Positions 7,761-16,138 of a stretch of 64,000 bases of DNA are shown piece by piece. Each line of letters starts with the position of its first letter. Position 1 is the stretch's first letter. Source of the stretch: Lentzea atacamensis (lineage in GTDB: Bacteria > Actinomycetota > Actinomycetes > Mycobacteriales > Pseudonocardiaceae); the NCBI RefSeq assembly GCF_003269295.1, contig NZ_QLTT01000003.1:806001-870000 (forward strand), read 5' to 3'. The notes beneath the pieces are model-generated. The model saw nothing but the letters and a program-made list of their open reading frames with translations. It had not been told where the DNA came from and did no database searches. The translations under genes and the position numbers were made by a program.

Positions 7761-8078
7761 TCAACGCCGGACGAGGATCTCGGCCCAGGTGACCTTGTTG
7801 CTCTGCGCGATCTCGACGCCTCAGGACGTGCTGAACGCGCTCACGATGACCAGTCCACGGCCACGCGACGCGCAAAGTCGTGACTGTCCCAGAACCGGAG
7901 AGAGGTGAGGACTGCCATCGCTTGCTCCGATGCGCAGTACCTCATCGTCCAGTCGCAGCGAGAGTGTGCGGGGACCTTGTGCGTGGTCGACGGTGCCGAG
8001 CACGACCTCGCGGTGGCCGAGATCATCTCCTCGGAGAGTTCGTAAACAACTCGGATGGTCTGGCATCGGGTGGATCAT
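7761..8078 (-). pseudogene. RsbW-like anti-sigma ATP-binding protein, disrupted
   Basis: On the minus strand the frame reads LRLDDEVLRIGASDGSP, then RGRGLVIVSAFSTS, a TGA at 7821-7823, then in the same frame GVEIAQSNKVTWAEILVRR and a final stop at 7761. The GHKL anti-sigma kinase family has RGLxLV followed by a tryptophan-Gly (WGVE) and ends KxVWAEL, so the TGA replaces an expected TGG Trp codon. The N-terminal half is also degenerate: a VVYEL piece of the N-box region appears in another frame. I call it a pseudogene. Stop readthrough is formally possible but unlikely given the N-terminal decay. Confidence 0.65.
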
Positions 8079-8084
8079 GATCGG

Positions 8085-9013
8085 CTACGGTGTGCTCCTC
8101 TTGGAGGAGTGCCTGGCCTCATCCGCGCCGGGGAGCATGTCCAGTGCATCACCCAGGAGCTCGGCGTCGCCGATGGCGAGCGAAAGACCTCGGTCGGCGT
8201 GCGGGCCCAGGTACCAGGCGGCGTCTCCGATCAGCGCGATTCGTCTGTGCACCCATCGATCTGCACGTCCTGGGGTATCTGCACGCACGGCTCACCATCC
8301 ACGCGCGACAGGAGCTCGGGAACGAGCCAGCCGAGGTCGGCGAACACCTCCGGCCACGGCGTGTCCGACCTGTGACGCCAGGCGAACGACACGGCTGAGC
8401 GCTTGTCCCGCAACGGGTGCAGCCGGACAGATCTGCCGGTGAGATCCATCGACACAGCGCACGATGATGTCAGCTCGATCCTGCCGTGAACCGTCGACCA
8501 ATGCGGCAGATCGCAGTGGGAATGGCCGAGTACCGCGGCTCTGACAGCGGAACACGCGCCGTCGGCACCCACAACGAGGTCGAACCAGTCCTCGTCGCCG
8601 TTTGCGAAGGGGGCCCGTGACACCGCAGTCGTCGGCGACGAGGACGGGCAGCTCCGCACCACGGCGATCGACCTCGCCACCGAGAGCGTCGCTCGGCACC
8701 GCGAGCATCTCGTCCTGGCCCAGCACCGGGCGGTGCGGGGGAGACTCGGGGTGTACAGCGAGCTGCACCCCGGCGGCGTCGACCGCGACGAGGTCGCAGC
8801 GGGGCTGGCGTCGTTCGACGAGCGCCGGCAGCAGTCCCAGCCGCCGCGCGGCGTTGAGGCCGAGGTCGGTGAGGCTGCGGGAATCCCTCCGGGCCGTGCG
8901 GGCGTTGCGGCAGCCAGCACGACGACGTCCCGGTCACTGCGCAGCAGAAGGTAGGCGGCCGCGAGGCTACTGACACCGGCGCCCATGACGAATGCTCTCC
9001 TGGCGGGCGTGAC
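8085..9013 (-). pseudogene. FAD-dependent monooxygenase, multiply frameshifted
   Basis: The pieces in order are AFVMGAGVSSLAAAYLLL (FAD-binding GxGxxS region), then LGLNAARRLGLLPALVERR, then DEDWFDLVVGADGACSAVR (the DG motif). The last is RIALIGDAAWYLGPHADRG, followed by LAIGDAELLGDALD (the GD motif of group A flavin monooxygenases). They lie in three different frames, so at least two or three indels have occurred. A leader element shared with the antiporter genes is retained just upstream at 9040-9060. Confidence 0.8.
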
Positions 9014-9039
9014 CGACCCTTCGACCGGAAGGTTGTCAC

Positions 9040-9060
9040 GCCGACCAGGCTTCCCGGCAC
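9040..9060 (-). promoter_or_regulatory. GCCGGGAAGYCTGGTCGGC leader element, copy 1
   Basis: Read on the minus strand this is GTGCCGGGAAGCCTGGTCG followed by GC, identical over 21 bases to the plus-strand copy at 9368-9388. It lies about 54 bases upstream of the first preserved codons of the FAD monooxygenase relic. The GCCG/CGGC ends can pair around a purine-rich internal segment. Confidence 0.6.
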
Positions 9061-9367
9061 ACCGTTGTCCGGGACAGGTGATGAGACCCTTACCGGAAGG
9101 ACGCGGAGTCGGAATCGCCTTGCGGGTATCTCGATCTGGCCGGCGTCGAGTCCAGGTACCTCCGTCGTGAGGTCGGCGAACCGCCGGACGGTGCACGTCT
9201 CGGCATCATTGCCCGCTCGCGGTCAGATCGGTGAACGAAACGCAGACGCAAGCCTGGACTCTGCTGTCCTAATTGGACCTTGGCATGCCTCGTCTCACGT
9301 GCCACGCCCCGACGACGCGAGTTCCACTGGCCTGGCGGAGAACAACAGGAGTAAGGTGATCGGCGGA
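9061..9367. other. Intergenic stretch without a supported gene
   Basis: This 307-base stretch lies between two inverted copies of the leader element. No reading frame in it resembles a known family, and it probably holds the divergent promoters for the two leaders. Confidence 0.5.
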
Positions 9368-9388
9368 GTGCCGGGAAGCCTGGTCGGC
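9368..9388 (+). promoter_or_regulatory. GCCGGGAAGYCTGGTCGGC leader element, copy 2
   Basis: The 21-base element ends 32 bases before the ATG of the ABC ATPase gene. It is the perfect inverted counterpart of the copy at 9040-9060 and matches the antiporter leaders at 16064-16084 and 19347-19367. Confidence 0.6.
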
Positions 9389-9420
9389 GTTGTTGTCGTT
9401 CGCGTAGACGAGGACCACGC

Positions 9421-10338
9421 ATGGCCACTACGGCTCCGGTGATCGATGCCTCTGAGCTGACCAAACGCTACGGCGATCTCGCTGCCGTGGACGCGGTTTC
9501 CCTCCGGGTGGAGCCGGGGGAGATCTACGCGCTGCTCGGCCTGAACGGCGCGGGCAAGACGACGATGATCCGGATGCTGCTGGGCATGGTGCGCCCTACC
9601 AGCGGTCAGGTGACGCTGCTGGGTGAGCGTGTGCGGCGCGGCCACGACGAGATGTGGTCGCGCGTCGGGTACCTCGTCGAGACCCCGGCGGCCTATCCGG
9701 AGCTGACGGTCGTCGAGAACCTCGCGGTCGTCGCACGTTTGCGAGGCTTGACCGACCCGCGCGCCGTGGGTGCCGTCGTCGAGCGGCTCGGGTTGAGCGC
9801 CTACGCCGGCAACCGTGCGGGGACCCTGTCGCTGGGCAACGCGCAACGACTTGGCCTCGCCAAGGCGCTGATCCACCGCCCTGACCTGGTGATCCTCGAC
9901 GAGCCGGCCAACGGCCTGGATCCTGCCGGAGTGGCCGAGATCCGCGCGCTGCTCCTCGATCTCGCGCGCGAGCACGGGGTCTCCGTGCTGCTGTCCAGCC
10001 ACATCCTGACCGAGGTGGCACGGCTGGCCACCAGGATCGGGGTGATCGATCACGGCCTGCTGCTGAAGGAGATCGCCACCGAAGACCTGGCGTCGCTCGC
10101 GCGGCCCAGGTTGAGCGTGGCCGCACGCGACGGTGACCGAGTCGCGGAAGCGCTGCGTGTGGCTGGGCTGGTCGCGAGCGCCGACGGCGACGGGTACGTG
10201 ATCGAGGACGAACGTGCCGTGCGGCGTCCCGATGACGTCGCCGCGTTGCTCGTGGCAGCGGGTTGTCCGCCGACGAGGCTCGTCGTGACACAGGACGACC
10301 TGGAGACCTACTTCCTGAAGCTGGTCGAGCCGCGGTGA
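9421..10338 (+). CDS. ABC transporter ATP-binding protein (drug/bacitracin-export type)
   Basis: The 305-residue protein has Walker A (GLNGAGKTT near residue 41), a signature motif LSLGNAQR, Walker B (LVILDEPANGLDP) and the switch His in SSHIL. The signature reads LSLGN rather than LSGGQ, as in many CcmA/BcrA-type exporters. A C-terminal extension of about 80 residues is usual for this class. It couples to the membrane protein encoded immediately downstream, whose GTG overlaps its stop. A conserved leader element lies 33 bases upstream. The substrate is unknown. Confidence 0.9.
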   Translation: MATTAPVIDASELTKRYGDLAAVDAVSLRVEPGEIYALLGLNGAGKTTMIRMLLGMVRPTSGQVTLLGERVRRGHDEMWSRVGYLVETPAAYPELTVVENLAVVARLRGLTDPRAVGAVVERLGLSAYAGNRAGTLSLGNAQRLGLAKALIHRPDLVILDEPANGLDPAGVAEIRALLLDLAREHGVSVLLSSHILTEVARLATRIGVIDHGLLLKEIATEDLASLARPRLSVAARDGDRVAEALRVAGLVASADGDGYVIEDERAVRRPDDVAALLVAAGCPPTRLVVTQDDLETYFLKLVEPR

Positions 10339-11123
10339 GCGCGATGAGGGCTGCGGTCGCGGTGGAAGCGCTGAAGATGCGGCGCTCGAGGCTGCCTTGG
10401 CTGACGGTGCTGGCGCTCAGCGTTGTCGCGCTGGTCGGCGGGCTGTTCATGTTCATCCTCGCGGATCAGCAACGGGCGCGGGCCATGGGGTTGCTGGGCG
10501 CGAAGGCGAGCTTGGTGGCGAACGAGGCGGATTGGGCGGCCTACTTCGGGTTCCTGGCCCAGGCGAACGCGGTCGGCGGCATGGTCGTCTTCGGTTTGGC
10601 CGTGACGTGGCTGTTCGGCCGGGAGTTCAGCCAAGGTACGGCCAAGGACCTGCTCGCCCTGCCGACCGGACGGGGCGTGATCGTGTCGGCCAAGTTCGTG
10701 GTGGGCGCGGTGTGGTTCCTGGTCCTCGGCGGCTACGTCTACCTGCTGGGCCTCGCCATTGGTGCGGCCCTCGGGCTGCCCGGCTGGTCGGGTGTCCTGG
10801 CGGTGGCCGGGTTGGGAAAGCTGATGGCCACCTCGGTGATGACGACGTTGTTGGTCGCGCCGGTCGCGCTGGCTGCCAGTGCCGGTCGCGGTTACCTGCC
10901 CGGTGTGGGGTTCATGATCGCGGCGGTGTTCCTGGCGCAGATCGTCGCCGCGCTCGGTTACGGACATGTGTTCCCGTGGTCGGTTCCGGCCCTGTTCAGC
11001 GGTCTGGCGGGCCCGGAGCGCGAGCAGCCCGGCGTGCTCGGCTACGCACTCGTGCTCCTGGTGGGGGTCGGTGGCGCGTGGGCGACCGCCTCCTGGTGGA
11101 CGCGGGCTGACCAGGATCGGTAG
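10335..11123 (+). CDS. ABC transporter permease, ABC-2 type
   Basis: The 262-residue protein has about six membrane helices. The first is at residues 17-40 (LTVLALSVVALVGGLFMFIL). A conserved cytoplasmic segment REFSQGTAKDLLALPTGRG follows the second helix and is typical of ABC-2 permeases. The GTG at 10335 overlaps the ATPase stop (GTGA); an ATG three codons later is possible. It forms the membrane half of the exporter with the preceding gene, and a phosphotransferase-like gene follows after 11 bases. Confidence 0.85.
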   Translation: MSAMRAAVAVEALKMRRSRLPWLTVLALSVVALVGGLFMFILADQQRARAMGLLGAKASLVANEADWAAYFGFLAQANAVGGMVVFGLAVTWLFGREFSQGTAKDLLALPTGRGVIVSAKFVVGAVWFLVLGGYVYLLGLAIGAALGLPGWSGVLAVAGLGKLMATSVMTTLLVAPVALAASAGRGYLPGVGFMIAAVFLAQIVAALGYGHVFPWSVPALFSGLAGPEREQPGVLGYALVLLVGVGGAWATASWWTRADQDR

Positions 11124-11134
11124 AGGGAGGCGAG

Positions 11135-13585
11135 ATGGGTCTGATCCGGTTGTCGGAGATCGACCGTTCCATGGTCGATCTAGTGGGTGGCAAGGCCGCC
11201 GGGCTCGGTGAGATGGTCAAGGCGGGCGAGCGGGTCCCGGACGGCTTCTGCCTGACTGTCGAGTCGTACCTTGCGCGGGATCTTCCCGAAGCCGATCTGC
11301 TCGACGCCTACGAGCGGCTCGGTGGAGGACGTGTCGCGGTCCGGTCCAGCGCCACGGCTGAGGACCTGCCGGACGCCAGCTTCGCCGGCCAGCAGGACAC
11401 CTACCTGAACATCGAAGGGGCGGACGAACTCTTCGACGCGGTCCGCAGGTGCTGGGTCTCCCTGCATGCCGAACGCGCGGTCGCCTACCGAGCTGCCGCG
11501 GGAATCGACGACGCCGCAATGGCTGTCGTGATCCAGCGCATGGTCGATCCGGTTGTCGCCGGAGTCACGTTCACCGCCAATCCGATCACCGGGTGCCGCA
11601 CCGAAACGGTCATCGACGCCGCTCCCGGTCTGGGCACGGCCGTGGTGGACGGCTCGGTCGTTCCAGACCACTACGTGTTGTCCCACAACGCGCCCGCCAC
11701 CCCGAATCCGGACGGGTGCCTCGACGGGGCCCAGCTCGAACAGCTGCGGGAGGCGGGGAGGCGGCTGCAGCGGCATTTCGGTGTCCCGCAGGACATCGAG
11801 TGGGCGTTCGACGGCGAGGGTCGGCTGTGGTTGCTCCAGTCGCGGCCGATCACGACGTTGTTCCCGCTGCCACCTGACACCGGCGACACCCGGCTGTACC
11901 TGGAGATCGGTCACATCCAGGGAATGCTGCGACCGTGCACGCCGATGGGCGTGGCGCTGCTGAAGACGGGTGCGGCGATGTGGTTCAAGTCCGTGGGAGC
12001 GAAGGTCGATCCGCGAGACCCGCTGCCTCGGCTGGTGCCGATCGGCGGGCGCCTCTACTTCGATCTGACGGATTTCGTGCGCAACAAGGCGATGCGCAAA
12101 CAGCTCCCGACATCGCTGGAGATATACGGGCCACGGGTTCGAAGCGCCGTCAACCGCGCGATTGACGACCCGAGATTCGCGCCACGACGGGGCTTGCCAT
12201 TCCGACCTGGCACCGCCCTCAAAGCTGCAGCACGGCTCACGCTGCCCGCGATCGCCGGGTTCGTGTCCAGCCTGGCCCGTCCCGCCGCCGCGCGCGCCAG
12301 GGCGTACCGCGGCGTCGAGGAGATCAAATCCACGCTGACACCGCCGCCGGAGTCCGCCACCGCCGCCGAGCGGCTGCGCTGGGTCGTCGAGGACTCGCAC
12401 AAAACGGTGATGAGCCCGGACATGAAGGGAATCCTGTGGCCGCTGATGGCCGGCATCGTCGCCGGGACGACGCCGGCAGGATTGCTCGACGAAGTCGCCT
12501 CGCCGGAGGAGCTCGACACCGTCCTGGGCGGGATGCCGCACAACGTCACCACGGAGATGGACCTGGCGCTGTGGGACCTGGCCGTGAACGCACGAGCGCA
12601 TGGCGACCTGTTCTCGAGCACTCCACCTGAGCAGCTCACCGCCAGGTACCTCGCCGGGGAGCTGCCGGACATCGGGATGGCCGCTTTCCTGGACAGGTAC
12701 GGCATGCGCGCGGCCGCCGAGGTCGATGTCGGCGTACCCCGCTGGGCAGAGGACCCCGCGCCGTTGTTCACCACGATCGCCAACTACCTCCGCGTCGACA
12801 ACCCGGAACAGGCACCCGATCGGCGGTTCGCAGCCGCGGCGGCCAAGGCGGAGGAAATGATCGAGACGCTGTCCCGCCGGGTGCGGAGTCAGCGGCCGAT
12901 CCGCGGGCGTGTCGCAGTGTTCTTCATGCGCCGGTCACGTCAGCTCACCGGTCTGCGCGAGATCGGGAAGTTCGCCTGGTTGCCCGCGATCCAGGTGTCG
13001 CGCCGCCAGCTGCTCCTCATCGGTGATGATCTGGTCGCACGGGAGCTGTTGGAACGTGCCGACGACATCATGTTCCTGGACCTAGAACAGGTACACGCGG
13101 CCGTGCACGGCGGGACCGACCACCGTGAGCTCGTCACACTGCGCCGCGCAGCACACGAGCGAGAACAACGGCGGCCCACAGTCCCCGGCGCGCTGTTGTC
13201 CGACGGGACGGACCTGGAGGCGCTCGCCCCTGCGGTACCCGCGGACAACGGTGTGCTGGTCGGCATGTCAGGCGCAGCAGGACGTGCAACCGGCCGGGCA
13301 CGCGTGATCCACGATCCCTCCGGAGCGCACATCGAGCCGGGCGAGATTCTCGTGGCGCCCACCACGGATCCCGGTTGGACACCGCTGTTCCTGACCGCCG
13401 CTGGATTGGTGACAGAGACCGGGTCGCCGGTCGCGCACGGACCCACGGTGGCTCGTGAGTACGGGATTCCCGCGGTGATCTGCGTTCGCAACGCCACCCG
13501 TGAGATCAGAACCGGGCAGCTCATCACCGTCGACGGCGCGGCGGGAACAGTCCGCGTGGAAGGGATCCCGCCAGCCGATTCGTGA
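11135..13585 (+). CDS. Rifampin phosphotransferase-like / PEP-synthase-related enzyme
   Basis: The 816-residue protein has an N-terminal ATP-grasp domain (VGGKAAGLGEM, then AVRSSATAEDLPDASFAGQQ and QDIEWAFDGEGRLWLLQSRP). A long middle segment and a C-terminal swivelling His domain follow (ETGSPVAHGPTVAREYGIPA, phosphohistidine near residue 767). The order matches rifampin phosphotransferases (about 865 residues) and PEP-utilising enzymes. Rph transfers the beta-phosphate of ATP to rifamycins; here that is a family-based possibility only. No rifamycin-associated upstream element was recognised. It follows the ABC exporter genes by 11 bases, suggesting a shared transcript with a resistance or modification role. 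Confidence 0.8.
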   Translation: MGLIRLSEIDRSMVDLVGGKAAGLGEMVKAGERVPDGFCLTVESYLARDLPEADLLDAYERLGGGRVAVRSSATAEDLPDASFAGQQDTYLNIEGADELFDAVRRCWVSLHAERAVAYRAAAGIDDAAMAVVIQRMVDPVVAGVTFTANPITGCRTETVIDAAPGLGTAVVDGSVVPDHYVLSHNAPATPNPDGCLDGAQLEQLREAGRRLQRHFGVPQDIEWAFDGEGRLWLLQSRPITTLFPLPPDTGDTRLYLEIGHIQGMLRPCTPMGVALLKTGAAMWFKSVGAKVDPRDPLPRLVPIGGRLYFDLTDFVRNKAMRKQLPTSLEIYGPRVRSAVNRAIDDPRFAPRRGLPFRPGTALKAAARLTLPAIAGFVSSLARPAAARARAYRGVEEIKSTLTPPPESATAAERLRWVVEDSHKTVMSPDMKGILWPLMAGIVAGTTPAGLLDEVASPEELDTVLGGMPHNVTTEMDLALWDLAVNARAHGDLFSSTPPEQLTARYLAGELPDIGMAAFLDRYGMRAAAEVDVGVPRWAEDPAPLFTTIANYLRVDNPEQAPDRRFAAAAAKAEEMIETLSRRVRSQRPIRGRVAVFFMRRSRQLTGLREIGKFAWLPAIQVSRRQLLLIGDDLVARELLERADDIMFLDLEQVHAAVHGGTDHRELVTLRRAAHEREQRRPTVPGALLSDGTDLEALAPAVPADNGVLVGMSGAAGRATGRARVIHDPSGAHIEPGEILVAPTTDPGWTPLFLTAAGLVTETGSPVAHGPTVAREYGIPAVICVRNATREIRTGQLITVDGAAGTVRVEGIPPADS

Positions 13586-13653
13586 TCGGTTGCGGTGGTT
13601 CTGGTGGTCGAGCACGGGAGATACCTGGTTGGCAACTTCTGCCGCAACGCCGA

Positions 13654-14136
13654 TCAGGACCGGTGAGCCCGGCGGCGTTCCCACAGCCACCCGAAGCGGT
13701 CGACCCGCCACAGCTGCGCCACCACGACCACGGTCGCACCGAATACCGTCGGCCACACTTCCAGGGCGACCAGACCCCAGAAGATCATGCCGAAGCCGAT
13801 GACGCCGAGGGCGACCAGCAGGCGCAACACCTTCCGGTGGTCGGGTGGTACGAGGTCGCGGTCCTGTACCCAGACCCGTTCGCCGTAGATGCCACGTGCC
13901 GCCCAGCTGCGCGGTTCGCGCACCGGTGGGAACGCCCTGGGGTTGACGAACAACCAGACGACGACGGCGCCAACGGGCAAGAGACTCCACCAGCCGATCC
14001 ACGTGCGACTCCAGATCGACAGCAGCATCAAGGGAATCGTGGCGAACCTCGTCCAGACGCTCCACGGGTTGGCATGCCGCTGCCACGCCTCGTCCGTCAT
14101 GCCGAAGGTCTTCGCGATGCGGTCAGCGACGTCCAT
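13654..14136 (-). CDS. DUF6653-like integral membrane protein
   Basis: The 160-residue protein begins MDVADRIAKTFGMTDEAWQRHANPWSVWTRF, a pattern I associate with the DUF6653 family. Four hydrophobic segments follow in two pairs (around residues 33-75 and 110-148). The ATG at 14136 overlaps the last 14 bases of the glycosyltransferase gene, so the two are co-translated. Function is unknown. Confidence 0.7.
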   Translation of the reverse strand: MDVADRIAKTFGMTDEAWQRHANPWSVWTRFATIPLMLLSIWSRTWIGWWSLLPVGAVVVWLFVNPRAFPPVREPRSWAARGIYGERVWVQDRDLVPPDHRKVLRLLVALGVIGFGMIFWGLVALEVWPTVFGATVVVVAQLWRVDRFGWLWERRRAHRS

Positions 14137-15373
14137 TGTGGATCCTCTCCAGCTCGTGCACCGCGGCACCGGCACCGTTCTCCGTGCGGATCTTCTCGCC
14201 CAGCTCCACGGCGCGCCGCCGCATCACCGAGTCACCAGTGGCTCGCGTGATCGCCCCCGCGAGCGCGGCGACGGCCAGCTTCTTGTGGGGGAGTGGCTGC
14301 GGGGCAACGCCGACGGCGTGCATCCGCTTGGCCCAGTGGGGTTGATCGGCGACGAACGGGCAGACGACCTGAGGCACGCCCGCGGCCAGTGCCGCGGCGG
14401 TCGTTCCTCCACCGCCGTGGTGCGCCACAGCACAAACCTGACTGAAAAGCCAGTCGTGCGGCGCCTGATCAATGACGAAGAGGTTCTCTGAGGAACGTGC
14501 GGCGAGCCCTCCCCATCCGGTCGCGACGATGGCGCGCACCCCGGCCGCCCGGACAGCTTCGGCGACGATGTCACCAGTGCGCTGGGCATCTCGTCCGGCC
14601 ATGCTGCCGAACCCGAGGTAGACAGGCGCCGGACCGGCTTCCAGGAACGCCTTCAGGGCGGTGCCGGGTGTCCAGGTCGCGGCTCGCGGCAGGTACCAGA
14701 AGCCGGTGGTGCGCACGGATTGCGGCCAGGCGGGATCGATCGGCGTGACGAGTGAGCTGAACGCCTGCAACACCAGGGCATGGCTGGGGCCGTGACCGCC
14801 CGGTAGTCCGAGATCGTTGGTGCGCCAGGCGTTGACGACACCGGAATAGGCGCGCAGGGTCGCCGAGACCGTCAGATAGGTGGCCCGGTTGAGGAACCGG
14901 GGCAGCTCGGGCAGTGGCACCATGGGACACGGGAACGCTGCTGTCGGCACCCAACCGGGTTGGAGCGTGGCAAGAACGGCCGGCACACCGAGCAGTTCCG
15001 CCGCGTGTTGCGCCGGCACGCTCGGCGTGTGCACGAGGACATCCGCGCCGGATGACCGTGCGACTGCGCCGACATCGCGCAGCACGTCGGCCATCAACGG
15101 CTTGATGCGCCGGATCGTCGAGATCGCCGTGACCTTGCCCCGAAAACCGCGGTAGCCACCTTCGATCGCCTCCTTCAGCAGCGGGTCGTCCAGCAGCCTG
15201 TTCGGCCCTTCGTCGAGCGGTGCGAATTCCACGTCGTGCGCCGCAGCGCTGTCGGCGAAGGACTGTGGCGCGGCGAGCACGGCGTCGTGGCCGGCTTGGC
15301 GGAGAGCCACCGCGAGCGCCAGGAACGGTTGCACATCACCGCGTGTGCCATGGGTGACCAGCAAGGCCCTCAT
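14123..15373 (-). CDS. MGT-type glycosyltransferase (GT1 family)
   Basis: The 416-residue protein begins MRALLVTHGTRGDVQPFLALA, the N-terminal signature of macrolide/sterol glycosyltransferases. It carries the C-terminal nucleotide-sugar motif AVAHHGGGGTTAAALAAGVPQVV with downstream ADQPHWAKR. It is expected to transfer a sugar from a nucleotide donor to a small lipophilic acceptor such as an antibiotic or sterol. Its start overlaps the TetR stop (ATGA), so expression is tied to that regulator; inactivation of a xenobiotic is a reasonable guess. Confidence 0.9.
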   Translation of the reverse strand: MRALLVTHGTRGDVQPFLALAVALRQAGHDAVLAAPQSFADSAAAHDVEFAPLDEGPNRLLDDPLLKEAIEGGYRGFRGKVTAISTIRRIKPLMADVLRDVGAVARSSGADVLVHTPSVPAQHAAELLGVPAVLATLQPGWVPTAAFPCPMVPLPELPRFLNRATYLTVSATLRAYSGVVNAWRTNDLGLPGGHGPSHALVLQAFSSLVTPIDPAWPQSVRTTGFWYLPRAATWTPGTALKAFLEAGPAPVYLGFGSMAGRDAQRTGDIVAEAVRAAGVRAIVATGWGGLAARSSENLFVIDQAPHDWLFSQVCAVAHHGGGGTTAAALAAGVPQVVCPFVADQPHWAKRMHAVGVAPQPLPHKKLAVAALAGAITRATGDSVMRRRAVELGEKIRTENGAGAAVHELERIHNGRR

Positions 15374-15978
15374 GGCCGTGTCCTTTCGTCGACCGCGGTG
15401 AACGCGGCCAGCCAGCGGTCGTCGGTGAACAGGCCGTGGGTCAGCATCTCCAGACCGGCTCGCGCGCCCCGCACAGCCGTCGCGGTCTCGGCCGGGTCAC
15501 CGCCCAGCAGGCGACCCACGTGGTCGCCGAGGACCAGTGGCGCCAACAGCCACGACACGTAGGTGACTGCTCGTGCTCGCGTGTCCGCGGACGCGCGCAC
15601 CCAGCCCTCCTCCTCGCCGGCCGCGAGCCAGGACTCGGTGCGTTCGACGATCTCGACGAACAACGCACCGGCCGCCGGCGTGTCATCGAGCAACGCGCGT
15701 GCGAGGTAGCGCCGGACCGGTGTCGCCGCGTGCAGGACCTCGCCCAAGGCCTCGGTGGCGGCCGCCCCACCGGAGCGGATCGCGTCGAGGACGTGGTCGT
15801 CGCAGGCTTGTCGAAGTCCTTCCTTGGAGCCGAAGTGATGCACGACCAACGCGGGTGAGACTCCGGCATCCGCGGCCACCGCCCGCACCGACGTCCCCGC
15901 GATGCCGTCTGTGCCGAACCTGGCCAGCGCCGCATCGCGGATGCGAGCTCGTGCCGTCAGGTCTGATGTTGAACGCAT
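15370..15978 (-). CDS. TetR-family transcriptional regulator
   Basis: The 202-residue protein has a TetR DNA-binding domain (ARIRDAALARFGTDGIAGTSVRAVAADAGVSPALVVHHFGSKEGLRQA) and a C-terminal ligand-binding region. The ATG at 15978 fits the family N-terminus; ATG at 15996 would add six residues. No convincing ribosome-binding site precedes either. Paired inverted repeats at 15970-16003 overlap the start region and suggest autorepression. It controls the overlapping glycosyltransferase unit and possibly the divergent antiporter. Confidence 0.88.
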   Translation of the reverse strand: MRSTSDLTARARIRDAALARFGTDGIAGTSVRAVAADAGVSPALVVHHFGSKEGLRQACDDHVLDAIRSGGAAATEALGEVLHAATPVRRYLARALLDDTPAAGALFVEIVERTESWLAAGEEEGWVRASADTRARAVTYVSWLLAPLVLGDHVGRLLGGDPAETATAVRGARAGLEMLTHGLFTDDRWLAAFTAVDERTRP

Positions 15979-16003
15979 GTTCGGAGTATTGAACATGTGT
16001 TCA
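15970..16003. promoter_or_regulatory. Candidate TetR operators
   Basis: TGAACATGTGTTCA at 15990-16003 is a 6-bp inverted repeat with a 2-base spacer. GAACGCATGTTC at 15971-15982 is a related, weaker copy. They overlap the TetR translation start between divergently oriented genes. Confidence 0.5.
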
Positions 16004-16063
16004 GCTGTTGTCCAGTGTGCCGGTTTGCTTCGTGCCGGCATTTACGGCATCTTTGCGCGCGGA

Positions 16064-16084
16064 GCGCCGGGAAGTCTGGTCGGC
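16064..16084 (+). promoter_or_regulatory. GCCGGGAAGYCTGGTCGGC leader element, copy 3
   Basis: This copy reads GCGCCGGGAAGTCTGGTCGG plus C and ends 54 bases before the antiporter ATG. An upstream CGTGCCG at 16031-16037 can pair with CGGCAACG at 16081-16088 if one A is bulged. That stem would lie in a 5' untranslated leader. Confidence 0.6.
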
Positions 16085-16138
16085 AACGCTCGTCACGAAT
16101 CCCGTGGTGGGCTTGGCCGACGTGGACGGGGTTCGTTG

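Noticed and set aside
11050..11135. A rifamycin-associated element before the Rph-like gene
   Set aside because: No inverted repeat of the expected type was seen; the gene instead follows the permease by 11 bases.
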